Positions 1 to 6,765 of a stretch of 11,029 bases of DNA are shown here, piece after piece (positions within the stretch are counted from its first letter, which is position 1; every line of letters begins with the position of its first letter). This stretch comes from Novosphingobium sp. UBA6722 (GTDB taxonomy: Bacteria > Pseudomonadota > Alphaproteobacteria > Sphingomonadales > Sphingomonadaceae): contig DKII01000073.1 of assembly GCA_002454125.1 (NCBI GenBank), positions 41,093 through 52,121 of the forward strand. Direction: 5' to 3'. Below the pieces are notes generated by a model. That model worked only from the letters and a program-made list of their open reading frames with translations, was not told the origin of the DNA and did not search any database. A program made the translations under genes and the position numbers.

Positions 1-611
1 GCACCGGCCTCGCCGGGGGTCCATTCCGCCCGCATCCCGCCGGCCCAGTCAGGGTGCTTCGGCAGCAATTGCCAGTCTTCCAGCCGATCGCTCTTGGGCC
101 AGGCATCCGGCGCCGTCAGCTTTGGTGCCGGCATTGGCGGCGCCGGCGGCATCCGTTCCTGCAAGGCCCGCCAGAACGGGGTGTAAATCTTGAACGGCGT
201 GCCGCCACCCGTCAGCACCGATCCGGGCGGGGCGAGGTACATCCCCTGGTGCAGGTGCAGATCCAGCGCCTTGCTCACGGCCCGTTCGGCATTGCGCCAC
301 CACGGCTCAACGTGGTGCAGCGCATGGACTTCGCTCGCGCCGCTTTCGACCGCCAGGGCCGAGAGCGCCAGCTCGCTCCTGCCGCGGCGCAGGATCAGCC
401 GCGAACCTGCCTGCTCCAGATCGGCCGCAAGCCGCGCCAGCGAATGATGCAGCCACCAGCGCGAGGCCGCCCCCATGCGCCGGTGCCGCGGCGATTCGTC
501 ATCGAGCACATAGACCGGAATCACGGGCCCGCGCGCGGCGGCAGCCCGGAAAGCGGGCTGATCAGCCAGGCGCAGGTCGCGGCGTAGCCAGACGATGATG
601 GGCGCGGACAT
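1..611 (-). CDS. Photolyase/cryptochrome family protein, N-terminal part (cut by window edge)
   Basis: The reading frame opens at an ATG (609-611) and stays open to base 1, so 203 residues are visible and the C-terminal FAD-binding domain lies outside the window. The N-terminus reads SAPIIVWLRRDLRLADQPAF, the classic start of the alpha/beta antenna-chromophore domain of class I photolyases. The family-typical GTPFKIYTPFWRA follows at residues 137-149, and the visible part ends in WTPGEAG, where the linker to the FAD domain normally begins. Known family members use blue or near-UV light to split cyclobutane pyrimidine dimers in DNA; some relatives are cryptochromes or (6-4) photolyases. Without the FAD domain and its tryptophan chain these cannot be told apart. 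Only a weak Shine-Dalgarno precedes the start. The gene lies 54 bases downstream of the DUF457-type gene and may be the tail of the same transcript. Confidence 0.9.
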   Translation of the reverse strand, partial: MSAPIIVWLRRDLRLADQPAFRAAAARGPVIPVYVLDDESPRHRRMGAASRWWLHHSLARLAADLEQAGSRLILRRGRSELALSALAVESGASEVHALHHVEPWWRNAERAVSKALDLHLHQGMYLAPPGSVLTGGGTPFKIYTPFWRALQERMPPAPPMPAPKLTAPDAWPKSDRLEDWQLLPKHPDWAGGMRAEWTPGEAG

Positions 612-665
612 ACACTGGCCATTCCCGGCCATTTCAGGATCATCAAGCTGGACTTTGGACCTAAT

Positions 666-1619
666 TTATCCGGCGGGCAGCGGCACGCACTTGACTTGCG
701 GTAGCGCGACGGAAAACCGATCCCGCGCCCGCGGATCATAGAACCGCGCATCGCGCAGTATGACCGAGCCGTCCGCGGCCCGTTCGGCAAAGGGGGCCTG
801 GGTCCAGACCATGAAGGCCGCGGCCTGCGATCCGCCCGTGGCAAGCTGGGCCTGGTCCGGCATCCTGCACCGCTCAGTCTCAGGATAGGCGTAGCCGCCG
901 CTGGCCGACTTGCCTGTCCAGGCTGACGAGAGCCAGGCACCGTCAGCCAGCCGAACTATGCGCTCTCGCTGCCAGAACGCCAGCGGCACCGGACTGGCGA
1001 TCGCTTCGACCGGATAGGGCTCACGCCTGAGGTCAGCCGCTTCCGCCTGCGCCGTTATCCCCGCGTTGAGGCCGATATAGGCCGCCATCACCGCAATCAC
1101 GATCCGCGCAGGTCGCACCCAGTCGCCGCCCTGCTTTTCCCGCCGCAACGAGAACCAGACGCCGAAACCGAGCAAGACCCAAAGCCAGAGATCGATGATG
1201 AACAGCACATCGCCGTGGAACCACTGGCTGGAGAATGGCTCCAGCAGGCGGATGCCATAGACGTTGAACCAGTCGAACAGCGGATGGCTGAGCGTGCCGA
1301 TCAGGCTGAGCAGGTAGAGCCACCTGAAGTTGACCGGCAGGCGGCCCTCGGGCCGTGTCCCGCGCCCGCTTTGCCAGCGATCAAACCACCACAGCGCGCA
1401 AGCCAGGAGCAGCGGCAGTAAGACCATCGCCGGCGGGCCATGCGTGATCCCGCGCCGGAAACCGAGGTGCTCGGTACCCTCCAGCCAGAAGAAGCAGGCC
1501 GCGTCGATGTCGGGTATGTTGGCGCCGATGATCAGCGCCGGCATGGCCAGACCCGTGCGGCGCTTGAGCCCGGCCTGGCCGAGCACGGCACCGATCAGCG
1601 AATGGGTCAGGTTGTCCAT
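666..1619 (-). CDS. YdjM/DUF457-type membrane-bound metal-dependent hydrolase
   Basis: This 317-residue protein begins MDNLTHSLIG, the hallmark start of the YdjM/DUF457 family of inner-membrane proteins annotated as metal-dependent hydrolases. Likely metal-binding residues are visible: His6, Asp37 and Asp39 (NIPDID), His60 in RRGITHG (55-61), and His112 and Asp116 in SHPLFDWFNVYG (111-122). Hydrophobic segments near 62-79, 99-115, 137-158 and 171-190 fit a polytopic membrane protein. The last ~125 residues are polar with two cysteines (251, 311) and probably form a soluble domain, perhaps periplasmic. The family's substrate is unknown; in E. coli ydjM is LexA-regulated, so a link to DNA damage is possible, and here the next gene is a photolyase. 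The gap to korB upstream is 21 bases, suggesting co-transcription. No strong Shine-Dalgarno is seen, but the conserved N-terminus fixes this start. Confidence 0.85.
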   Translation of the reverse strand: MDNLTHSLIGAVLGQAGLKRRTGLAMPALIIGANIPDIDAACFFWLEGTEHLGFRRGITHGPPAMVLLPLLLACALWWFDRWQSGRGTRPEGRLPVNFRWLYLLSLIGTLSHPLFDWFNVYGIRLLEPFSSQWFHGDVLFIIDLWLWVLLGFGVWFSLRREKQGGDWVRPARIVIAVMAAYIGLNAGITAQAEAADLRREPYPVEAIASPVPLAFWQRERIVRLADGAWLSSAWTGKSASGGYAYPETERCRMPDQAQLATGGSQAAAFMVWTQAPFAERAADGSVILRDARFYDPRARDRFSVALPQVKCVPLPAG

Positions 1620-1640
1620 GCTGGCGCAGGCCAGGCCGGC

Positions 1641-2675
1641 TTACAGCTCCGGCCCGTCCTCGGTCACGGTCCAGGTCTGCCCCTTGGCCAGCAGCTTGGC
1701 CAGGTTGGGCTCCTTGCCGGCTGCCGCCTGTTCGCGCTCGGCCATGACGGCGGCTTCGAAGGTCGGCCGCGGATCGTCATAAAGCACGCCGAGCGCCATC
1801 GGGAACGGCCCGAACGGCATTTCGACCAGCATGTGGGCGATCGAGCGGTTGGTCACGTCGTGCACGATCACGCCAGCCGCCTGCCAATCGCCATCAACCA
1901 CATCGACCACCTTGAGCGTCAGCTTCTCGGTATCGAGTGCGATGCCCTTGGTGCCCTTGGCGAACAGCATCGGCTCAGCATTCTGCAACCAGAGCTGGCG
2001 GTCTTCAGCGCCCTTGGGTGCAGCGAAGTCCTCAAACCGGTCCTTGTTGTAGACGATGCAGTTCTGGAAGATCTCGATGAAGGCCGCGCCTTTGTGGTGA
2101 TAGGCAGCCTTAAGAACGTTCGGCAGTTCCTTTGACACGTCAAAGCCGCGGGCGATGAAGCGCGCGCCGGCACCCAGCGCAAAAGCGCAGGGGCTGGCAG
2201 GCCGGTCAACCGAGCCGAGCGGCGTGGTCGGGCTGGTGGTGCCTTCGCGGCTGGTCGGCGAGTACTGGCCCTTGGTCAGGCCATAGATCTCGTTATTGAA
2301 CAGCAGGATCTGGCAATCGAGGTTGCGGCGCAGCACGTGCATCATGTGGTTGCCGCCGATCGACATGCCATCGCCGTCACCGGTCACCAGCCAGACATCG
2401 AGCTGCGGATTGGCCAGCTTGATGCCCGTGGCAAAGGCGGGGGCGCGGCCGTGGATGGTATGGAAGCCATAGCTTTCCACATAATAGGGGAAGCGGCTGG
2501 AGCAGCCGATGCCCGATACGAACACCGTGTTGGCCGGGTCGGCGCCCAGTTCCGGCAGGGTGCGCTGGACCGCCTTGAGGATCGCATAGTCCCCGCAGCC
2601 GGGGCACCAGCGGACTTCCTGGTCGGTTTCCCAGTCCTTCAGGGTGGTAGTGGTGATGGGGGTGATCGCGTTCAT
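1641..2675 (-). CDS. korB: 2-oxoglutarate:ferredoxin oxidoreductase, beta subunit
   Basis: This 344-residue subunit binds thiamine diphosphate (TPP) and a [4Fe-4S] cluster in the enzyme that decarboxylates a 2-oxoacid to its CoA thioester and reduces ferredoxin. The sequence shows WCPGCGDYAIL (23-33), the TPP/Mg motif GDGDGMSIGGNH (99-110) with NNEIYGLTKGQ (127-137), and four cysteines (24, 27, 58, 206). Their spacing closely matches the cluster ligands known in archaeal 2-oxoacid:ferredoxin oxidoreductases, so the cluster is probably present. The start ATG overlaps the korA stop in an ATGA (2672-2675), a classic sign of translational coupling and fixed stoichiometry. Preference for 2-oxoglutarate over pyruvate or branched-chain acids is inferred from overall resemblance to aerobic KorAB of actinobacteria and alphaproteobacteria; it is not proven by a residue I can point to. 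No ferredoxin-like or other small subunit gene is nearby. Confidence 0.93.
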   Translation of the reverse strand: MNAITPITTTTLKDWETDQEVRWCPGCGDYAILKAVQRTLPELGADPANTVFVSGIGCSSRFPYYVESYGFHTIHGRAPAFATGIKLANPQLDVWLVTGDGDGMSIGGNHMMHVLRRNLDCQILLFNNEIYGLTKGQYSPTSREGTTSPTTPLGSVDRPASPCAFALGAGARFIARGFDVSKELPNVLKAAYHHKGAAFIEIFQNCIVYNKDRFEDFAAPKGAEDRQLWLQNAEPMLFAKGTKGIALDTEKLTLKVVDVVDGDWQAAGVIVHDVTNRSIAHMLVEMPFGPFPMALGVLYDDPRPTFEAAVMAEREQAAAGKEPNLAKLLAKGQTWTVTEDGPEL

Positions 2676-4540
2676 GCCAGCGCTCCTTCGATCGCGGCTT
2701 CAATTTCGGCAATGGTGAATGGCTGCCCGCTGGTCTTGGTCAGCGGTCGGGCATCGATCAGGAACTGATCGCGCAGCACTGTCTTGAACTGGCCGGTGTT
2801 CATTTCGGGCACCAGCACCTTGTCATAGCCCTTGAGCAGCTCGCCCAGGTTCTGCGGAAGCGGCCAGATGTGGCGGACGTGGATATGCGAAACGTCCAGA
2901 CCCTTGGCCCGCGCCCGGCCGACCGCCTGGTGGATCGGGCCATAGGTGCTGCCCCAGCCGACCACGGCCAGTTTGCCACCCGGATTGCCCAGGCAGACGT
3001 CCTGATCGGGGATCGATTGGGCGATGCCATCAACCTTGGCCTTGCGGGCGTCAGTCATGGCCTGGTGGTTGGCGGGCGAGTAATCGAGGTGGCCGGTATC
3101 GACCTGCTTCTCGATCCCGCCGATGCGGTGCATCAGGCCCGGCGTGCCCGGCTTGATCCACGGGCGCGCACCCTTGGCATCGCGCTTGTAGGGCAGCAGC
3201 GTATCGCCGGCATTCTTCTCGGCCAGGAAGGTAACCGGGAACTCGGCATAGTCGGCCGGATCAGGCACCTTCCACGGCTCGGCCGCGTTGGCGATGTAGC
3301 CGTCGGTCAGCAGGATCACCGGAGTCATGTACTGCACGGCAATCCGGCAGGCTTCGATCGCGCATTCAAACGCATCGGACGGGCTGCGCGCCGAAACCAC
3401 CGGAATCGGGGCATCGCCGTTGCGGCCATAGACCGCCTGGTAAAGGTCGGACTGCTCGGTCTTGGTCGGGAGACCCGTCGAAGGGCCGCCGCGCTGTGAA
3501 TTGACGATCACCAGCGGCAGTTCGGTCATGACGGCAAGGCCCATCGCCTCACCCTTGAGCGCGATGCCGGGGCCCGAGCTGGAGGTGACGCCCAGCTGCC
3601 CGGCATAGCTCGCCCCGATCGCTGCGCAGATCGCGGCAATCTCGTCCTCAGCCTGGAAGGTGGTGACGCCAAACTCCTTCAGCCGGACAAGGGCATGAAG
3701 AATCGAGCTGGCCGGGGTGATCGGATAGCCGCCGAAGAACATCGGCAAGTGCGCCAGCTGCGCGCCGGCGACCAGGCCCAGCGCGACGGCGTCGGCCCCG
3801 GTAATGGTACGATAGAGCCCGGCCGGAGTTGCCACCGGCCCGAGGTGCAGCTTGTGGATCGAGCCTTCCAGCTCAGCCGTCTCGCCATAGGCATGGCCGG
3901 CATTGAGCGCGGCAATGTTGGCATCGGCCAGAACCTTGTTCTTGGCGAACTTGGCGTTGAGCCAGTCGATCAGCGGCGCACGGTCGCGATCGAACATCCA
4001 CAGCGCCAGGCCCAGCGTCCACATGTTCTTGCAGCGCAGGGCTTCCTTGTTGCCCAGCCCGAACGGCTTGACCGATTCGAGCGTCAGCGCGGAAATGTCG
4101 AAGGCCAGCACCTGCCACTTGGCCAGCGTGCCGTCCTCAAGCGGGCTGACATCGTACTTGGCCTTTTCCAGGTTGCGCTTGGTGAACTCACCAGTGTCAG
4201 CGATGATCAGGCCGCCGGGCTTCAAGGCGCCGACATTGGTCTTCAGCGCCGCCGGGTTCATCGCCACCAGCACGTCGGGCGCATCGCCAGCTGTATCGAT
4301 GCTGGTCGATCCGAAGTTGATCTGGAACGCCGAAACGCCAAACAGCGTGCCTTGCGGCGCGCGGATCTCGGCCGGAAAATCCGGGAACGTGGCGAAGTCA
4401 TTGCCCGCCAGCGCGCTCGACAGGGTAAACTGCCCGCCGGTCAGCTGCATCCCATCGCCAGAGTCGCCCGCAAAGCGGACAACAACGGATTCCTGTGGTG
4501 CGTTAGACTTAGCGGTGGGTTCGGCCAGTTGCGTTGCCAT
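2672..4540 (-). CDS. korA: 2-oxoglutarate:ferredoxin oxidoreductase, fused gamma-alpha subunit
   Basis: This 622-residue protein is the large partner of KorB. Residues ~18-205 form the gamma domain (RFAGDSGDGMQLTGGQF at 22-38 is its nucleotide/CoA-binding type glycine motif), fused to the pyrimidine-binding alpha domain from ~235. That domain carries GGYPITPASS (270-279), EDE (298-300) and the KorA-typical QRGGPSTGLPTKTEQSDL (349-366). A C-terminal transketolase-like domain (from ~520) ends in a region about contacts with the beta subunit. Such gamma-alpha fusions are standard in two-subunit KorAB enzymes such as mycobacterial KorAB, which operate in aerobes. The ATG is chosen because GAGGA lies 6 bases upstream. 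The gene leads a minus-strand run korA-korB-DUF457-photolyase and is divergent from the esterase gene. Its leader contains a perfect palindrome and a G-quadruplex motif (see separate entries), which may control it. Confidence 0.93.
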   Translation of the reverse strand: MATQLAEPTAKSNAPQESVVVRFAGDSGDGMQLTGGQFTLSSALAGNDFATFPDFPAEIRAPQGTLFGVSAFQINFGSTSIDTAGDAPDVLVAMNPAALKTNVGALKPGGLIIADTGEFTKRNLEKAKYDVSPLEDGTLAKWQVLAFDISALTLESVKPFGLGNKEALRCKNMWTLGLALWMFDRDRAPLIDWLNAKFAKNKVLADANIAALNAGHAYGETAELEGSIHKLHLGPVATPAGLYRTITGADAVALGLVAGAQLAHLPMFFGGYPITPASSILHALVRLKEFGVTTFQAEDEIAAICAAIGASYAGQLGVTSSSGPGIALKGEAMGLAVMTELPLVIVNSQRGGPSTGLPTKTEQSDLYQAVYGRNGDAPIPVVSARSPSDAFECAIEACRIAVQYMTPVILLTDGYIANAAEPWKVPDPADYAEFPVTFLAEKNAGDTLLPYKRDAKGARPWIKPGTPGLMHRIGGIEKQVDTGHLDYSPANHQAMTDARKAKVDGIAQSIPDQDVCLGNPGGKLAVVGWGSTYGPIHQAVGRARAKGLDVSHIHVRHIWPLPQNLGELLKGYDKVLVPEMNTGQFKTVLRDQFLIDARPLTKTSGQPFTIAEIEAAIEGALA

Positions 4541-4546
4541 GCGTAT

Positions 4547-4551
4547 TCCTC
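4547..4551 (-). promoter_or_regulatory. Shine-Dalgarno of korA
   Basis: Read on the minus strand, GAGGA is followed by 6 bases and the korA ATG. It is the best ribosome-binding site in the window and fixes the korA start. It begins only 3 bases after the perfect palindrome at 4555-4572, so a hairpin there could affect ribosome access. Confidence 0.75.
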
Positions 4552-4554
4552 ATC

Positions 4555-4572
4555 AGGCGGACCGGTCCGCCT
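4555..4572. promoter_or_regulatory. Perfect 18-bp palindrome in the korA leader
   Basis: AGGCGGACCGGTCCGCCT is identical to its own reverse complement over all 18 bases; the flanking bases (C and C) break the symmetry. It lies 14 bases upstream of the korA start and 3 bases from the Shine-Dalgarno. As DNA it could be an operator for a dimeric regulator. As RNA it could form a 7-bp stem with a CCGG loop, or pair between molecules. The palindrome itself is seen directly; any function is inferred. There is no T-rich run after it in the korA direction, so a rho-independent terminator is unlikely. Confidence 0.5.
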
Positions 4573-4587
4573 CGTCCTCGCGAAGCG

Positions 4588-4611
4588 CCCTAGTCCCCCG
4601 CCCCTCAACCC
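4588..4611 (-). promoter_or_regulatory. Candidate G-quadruplex motif in the korA leader
   Basis: On the minus strand (sense strand of korA) four G-runs of 3, 4, 5 and 3 bases are separated by loops TTGA, C and ACTA. This meets the usual G3+N1-7 pattern for an intramolecular quadruplex. It lies between a possible promoter and the 18-bp palindrome, so it could form in the korA messenger or in the non-template strand. The GC-rich genome makes chance G-runs more likely than usual, and no function is shown. Confidence 0.35.
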
Positions 4612-4649
4612 GGCAACCAAGAAAATCTGCGCGCCGGACAACCACCGCC

Positions 4650-4678
4650 AGAAGACGAGCGCCAAGGCGGCTAGTCAA
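4650..4678 (-). promoter_or_regulatory. Possible korA promoter
   Basis: On the minus strand TTGACT (4678-4673, five of six matches to the sigma-70 -35 consensus) is followed after 17 bases by TCTTCT (4655-4650), which matches only three of six -10 positions. Transcription from here would give a leader of roughly 100 bases holding both the G-run motif and the palindrome. The weak -10 keeps this tentative. Confidence 0.3.
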
Positions 4679-4720
4679 GTGGCAAAAGGCGACTTAACCT
4701 GTCGATTAAATCATCAAAAG

Positions 4721-4728
4721 AGAGAGGA
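4721..4728 (+). promoter_or_regulatory. Shine-Dalgarno that decides the GTG start of the esterase
   Basis: AGAGAGGA lies 9 bases upstream of GTG at 4738. No ATG in frame is better placed; the next in-frame Met is residue 22, well inside the cap region. The AT-rich stretch just upstream (about 4684-4720, containing GATTAAAT) may hold the esterase promoter, but I could not pair it with a convincing -35 box. Confidence 0.6.
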
Positions 4729-4737
4729 CTCCCCGAC

Positions 4738-5700
4738 GTGAGCGATGCCACCCCCCCAAGCGCCCCCTATGTCCGCCCCGATGTAAAGGTCCTGCTGGAC
4801 ATGCTGGCCGCGATGGGCGGACCGAAGATGAGCGAGATCCCGCTGGCCGATGCCCGCGCCTCCTATGCGCAGATGGGCCTGCTGGTCGAAGCCGATCCCG
4901 TGCCGCTCGCCACGATCACCGATCTGACCTGCCCCGGCCCCCGCGGGGACATTCCGCTGCGCCTTTATGATTCGCGCAGCGACCGCGGCCCAGGGCCGGT
5001 GGTGATGTTCTATCACGGCGGCGGGTTCGTGATTGGCGACCTCGAATCGCACCACGCGCTCTGCACCACGATTGCGGCCGAGCTCGACCTGCCGGTGGTC
5101 GCGGTTCACTATGCGCTCGCGCCCGAGCATCCCTTCCCCGCCTCGGACGAGGATTGCATCGCCGCGACCCGCTGGGTGGCCGACAATGGCCTGAAGCTGG
5201 GCCGCGAGATCACCGGGATCGTCACTATCGGCGATAGCGCCGGCGGGCACCTCGCCATCGTCGTGCCGCAGGCCCTGGCCAAGCAGCCGGCCAAGGTGCC
5301 GGTGATCATGCAGATCCCGATCTACCCAGCGACCGACGAATCGAGCGACGGTTCGATGACCGAGTTCGCCGACGGCTATCTCCTGACCAAGGAGACGATG
5401 GACTGGTTCATGGATTGCTACGCGCCTGAACCCGGCAACCCGATGGCCTACCCGATCCACGGCGATCAAGCCGGTTCGCCCCCAACCCTGCTGGTAACTG
5501 CCAGCCTCGATCCGCTGCGCGATCAGGGCCGCCGCTATGCCGCCGCGCTGGCCGCGGCCGGGGTGGAGTGCCACTTCATGGAAATGAAGGGCATCGTCCA
5601 CGGCTTCGTCAATCTGCGCAAGGCCGTGCCCAGCGCCCAGGCCGATATGCTGGCCATCCTGGCCCAGGCGAAGTTGATGTTGGGGCGCATTCTCGCCTAA
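4738..5700 (+). CDS. Alpha/beta hydrolase, HSL-like family IV esterase/lipase
   Basis: This 320-residue enzyme has the full signature of the hormone-sensitive-lipase group (alpha/beta hydrolase fold 3). The oxyanion-hole motif HGGG is at 93-96. The nucleophile Ser167 sits in GDSAGG (165-170), Asp258 in SLDPLRD, and His288 in VHGFVNL. Family members hydrolyse carboxylic esters, usually short-chain acyl or aryl esters, in the cytoplasm; no signal peptide is seen here. The N-terminal ~70 residues would form the cap that shapes the substrate pocket. The natural substrate cannot be read from the sequence. The GTG start is supported by AGAGAGGA 9 bases upstream. rppH follows after 10 bases, so the two genes are probably co-transcribed, although no functional link between them is known to me. 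The gene is divergent from korA. Confidence 0.92.
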   Translation: MSDATPPSAPYVRPDVKVLLDMLAAMGGPKMSEIPLADARASYAQMGLLVEADPVPLATITDLTCPGPRGDIPLRLYDSRSDRGPGPVVMFYHGGGFVIGDLESHHALCTTIAAELDLPVVAVHYALAPEHPFPASDEDCIAATRWVADNGLKLGREITGIVTIGDSAGGHLAIVVPQALAKQPAKVPVIMQIPIYPATDESSDGSMTEFADGYLLTKETMDWFMDCYAPEPGNPMAYPIHGDQAGSPPTLLVTASLDPLRDQGRRYAAALAAAGVECHFMEMKGIVHGFVNLRKAVPSAQADMLAILAQAKLMLGRILA

Positions 5701-5710
5701 GGGCGCTGCT

Positions 5711-6214
5711 ATGAGCCACGATCCCTTCGCAGCCCTGCCCTATCGCCCCTGCGTGGGGGTGATGCTGGTCAACGCCGCTGGCCTGGCCTTTGTCGGCAAG
5801 CGCATCGATACGCGCGGCCAGCCCGACGAGGGCGGGGTTTACTGGCAGATGCCGCAGGGCGGGATCGACGATGGCGAAGACCTGCGCACTGCCGCGCTGC
5901 GTGAATTGTGGGAAGAAACCGGCGTGCTGGAAGAGCATGTCGCGATCCTGGCCCAGACGCGCGAGGAAGTGCTCTATGATCTGCCCGACGAGCTGATGGG
6001 GAAATTGTGGGGCGGCCGGTATCGCGGCCAGCGCCAGCACTGGGTCCTCGCCCGCTTTACCGGCGAGGATCACCACATCCGGCTCGACGCGCACGATCCG
6101 GCCGAATTTTGCGAGTGGCAGTGGATGGAGCCAGCGCAGCTGCCCGAGGTGATCGTGCCGTTCAAGAAGCGCGTCTACCGCGCCGTGCTTGACGAGTTTC
6201 GCGACCTGATCTGA
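5711..6214 (+). CDS. rppH: RNA pyrophosphohydrolase (Nudix hydrolase)
   Basis: The 167-residue product removes pyrophosphate from the 5' triphosphate end of RNA, making transcripts open to 5'-monophosphate-dependent decay; related proteins also hydrolyse dinucleoside polyphosphates. The Nudix box is complete at residues 50-72: Gly50, Glu56, then REL at 64-66, the metal-binding pair Glu68-Glu69, and Gly71. The N-terminal YRPCVGVML and YWQMPQGG (44-51) are characteristic of the RppH/IalA branch rather than of MutT or ADP-sugar hydrolases. Length fits alphaproteobacterial members. AAGGG (5699-5703) lies 7 bases before the ATG and overlaps the esterase stop codon, pointing to translation within one operon. 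The stop is only 6 bases from the stop of the convergent TPR gene, with no terminator between them. Confidence 0.93.
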   Translation: MSHDPFAALPYRPCVGVMLVNAAGLAFVGKRIDTRGQPDEGGVYWQMPQGGIDDGEDLRTAALRELWEETGVLEEHVAILAQTREEVLYDLPDELMGKLWGGRYRGQRQHWVLARFTGEDHHIRLDAHDPAEFCEWQWMEPAQLPEVIVPFKKRVYRAVLDEFRDLI

Positions 6215-6220
6215 CGCAGC

Positions 6221-6751
6221 CTAGTTGGTCGTGACCGTCGGCTTGGCCTGAACGGCCTCGGCCGTCACAATTTGCGGGGTTGGCCCCTGCTGGATTGCGG
6301 CGGCCAGCTCCTTGGCCGGGGCGCAGCTTGCTCCGCAAAGCTGCTCAAGCCGGGCCAGGTTGCGGCGCGCACGCTCAACCGCACCCTTTTCCGCCAGCGC
6401 CATGCCTTCGCCGGACAGGGCATAGACATTGGCCGGCTCGGTCGTCAGCACTTCACGGTAATAGCGCAGCGCCTTGCCCTGCAGACCCTGCTTGCGGGTT
6501 GCCTCGGCCAGGTTGAGCAGGATTGCGACATGGCCAGGCTGGAATACCAGCGCTGCCTCGTAAGCATCGATAGCGGCATTGGCATCGCCAGCGGCAAGCG
6601 CCTTGCGGCCATCGGCAACCAGCAGCGCAGCGCGCGGATCGAGCGGAACGGGCGGCGCGGACAGGCTGACGCTGGCCGTGACTGCCGCCAGCAAGGACAG
6701 CGCAAGCGCGGCAGGGGTGTATCGCATCAATTGCTCCCGAAGGCTCGACAT
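6221..6751 (-). CDS. Exported tetratricopeptide-repeat protein
   Basis: As called, this is a 176-residue protein with an N-terminal signal sequence: hydrophobic stretch at 12-32 (PAALALSLLAAVTASVSLSA) after two arginines. Three TPR-like helical pairs follow at about 41-74, 75-108 and 109-142, shown by the repeated alanine/leucine/tyrosine pattern and the PG/PAN turns at their ends. TPRs mediate protein-protein contacts, here most likely in the periplasm. Two cysteines (139, 143) could form a disulfide. The C-terminal ~25 residues are low in structure. An in-frame frame extends upstream into the methyltransferase gene, but the start at 6751 (AGGA 6 bases upstream, 14 bases after the methyltransferase stop) is more plausible. 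A second ATG at 6727 with GGGAG 6 bases upstream is equally good and would give a 168-residue protein with a shorter signal peptide. Specific role unknown. Confidence 0.8.
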   Translation of the reverse strand: MSSLREQLMRYTPAALALSLLAAVTASVSLSAPPVPLDPRAALLVADGRKALAAGDANAAIDAYEAALVFQPGHVAILLNLAEATRKQGLQGKALRYYREVLTTEPANVYALSGEGMALAEKGAVERARRNLARLEQLCGASCAPAKELAAAIQQGPTPQIVTAEAVQAKPTVTTN

Positions 6752-6765
6752 CGCCGATCCTGTTA

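Noticed and set aside
4509..4553. A 14-codon frame beginning at the ATG that overlaps the korA Shine-Dalgarno (ATGAGG)
   Set aside because: It would need a ribosome-binding site inside the palindrome, and none is present. It could act as an overlapping upstream frame, but nothing in the sequence supports its translation.
4591..4604. C-rich stretch considered as a plus-strand regulatory pyrimidine tract for the esterase
   Set aside because: It lies more than 130 bases upstream of the esterase start and is better described by the G-runs on the other strand.
4441..4665. A 74-codon minus-strand frame starting inside the korA leader
   Set aside because: It runs out of frame into korA and has no good ribosome-binding site. 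The real korA frame has a strong Shine-Dalgarno and conserved motifs.
3695..4741. A 348-codon open frame on the plus strand opposite korA that runs through the intergenic region
   Set aside because: It is antisense to a well-supported gene, of low-complexity composition, and would also overlap the esterase start region. No homology-like motif is seen.
4714..5601. A 295-codon open frame on the minus strand opposite the esterase
   Set aside because: Composition is typical of an antisense shadow, and the plus-strand frame carries the full HGGG, GDSAGG, Asp and His catalytic set.
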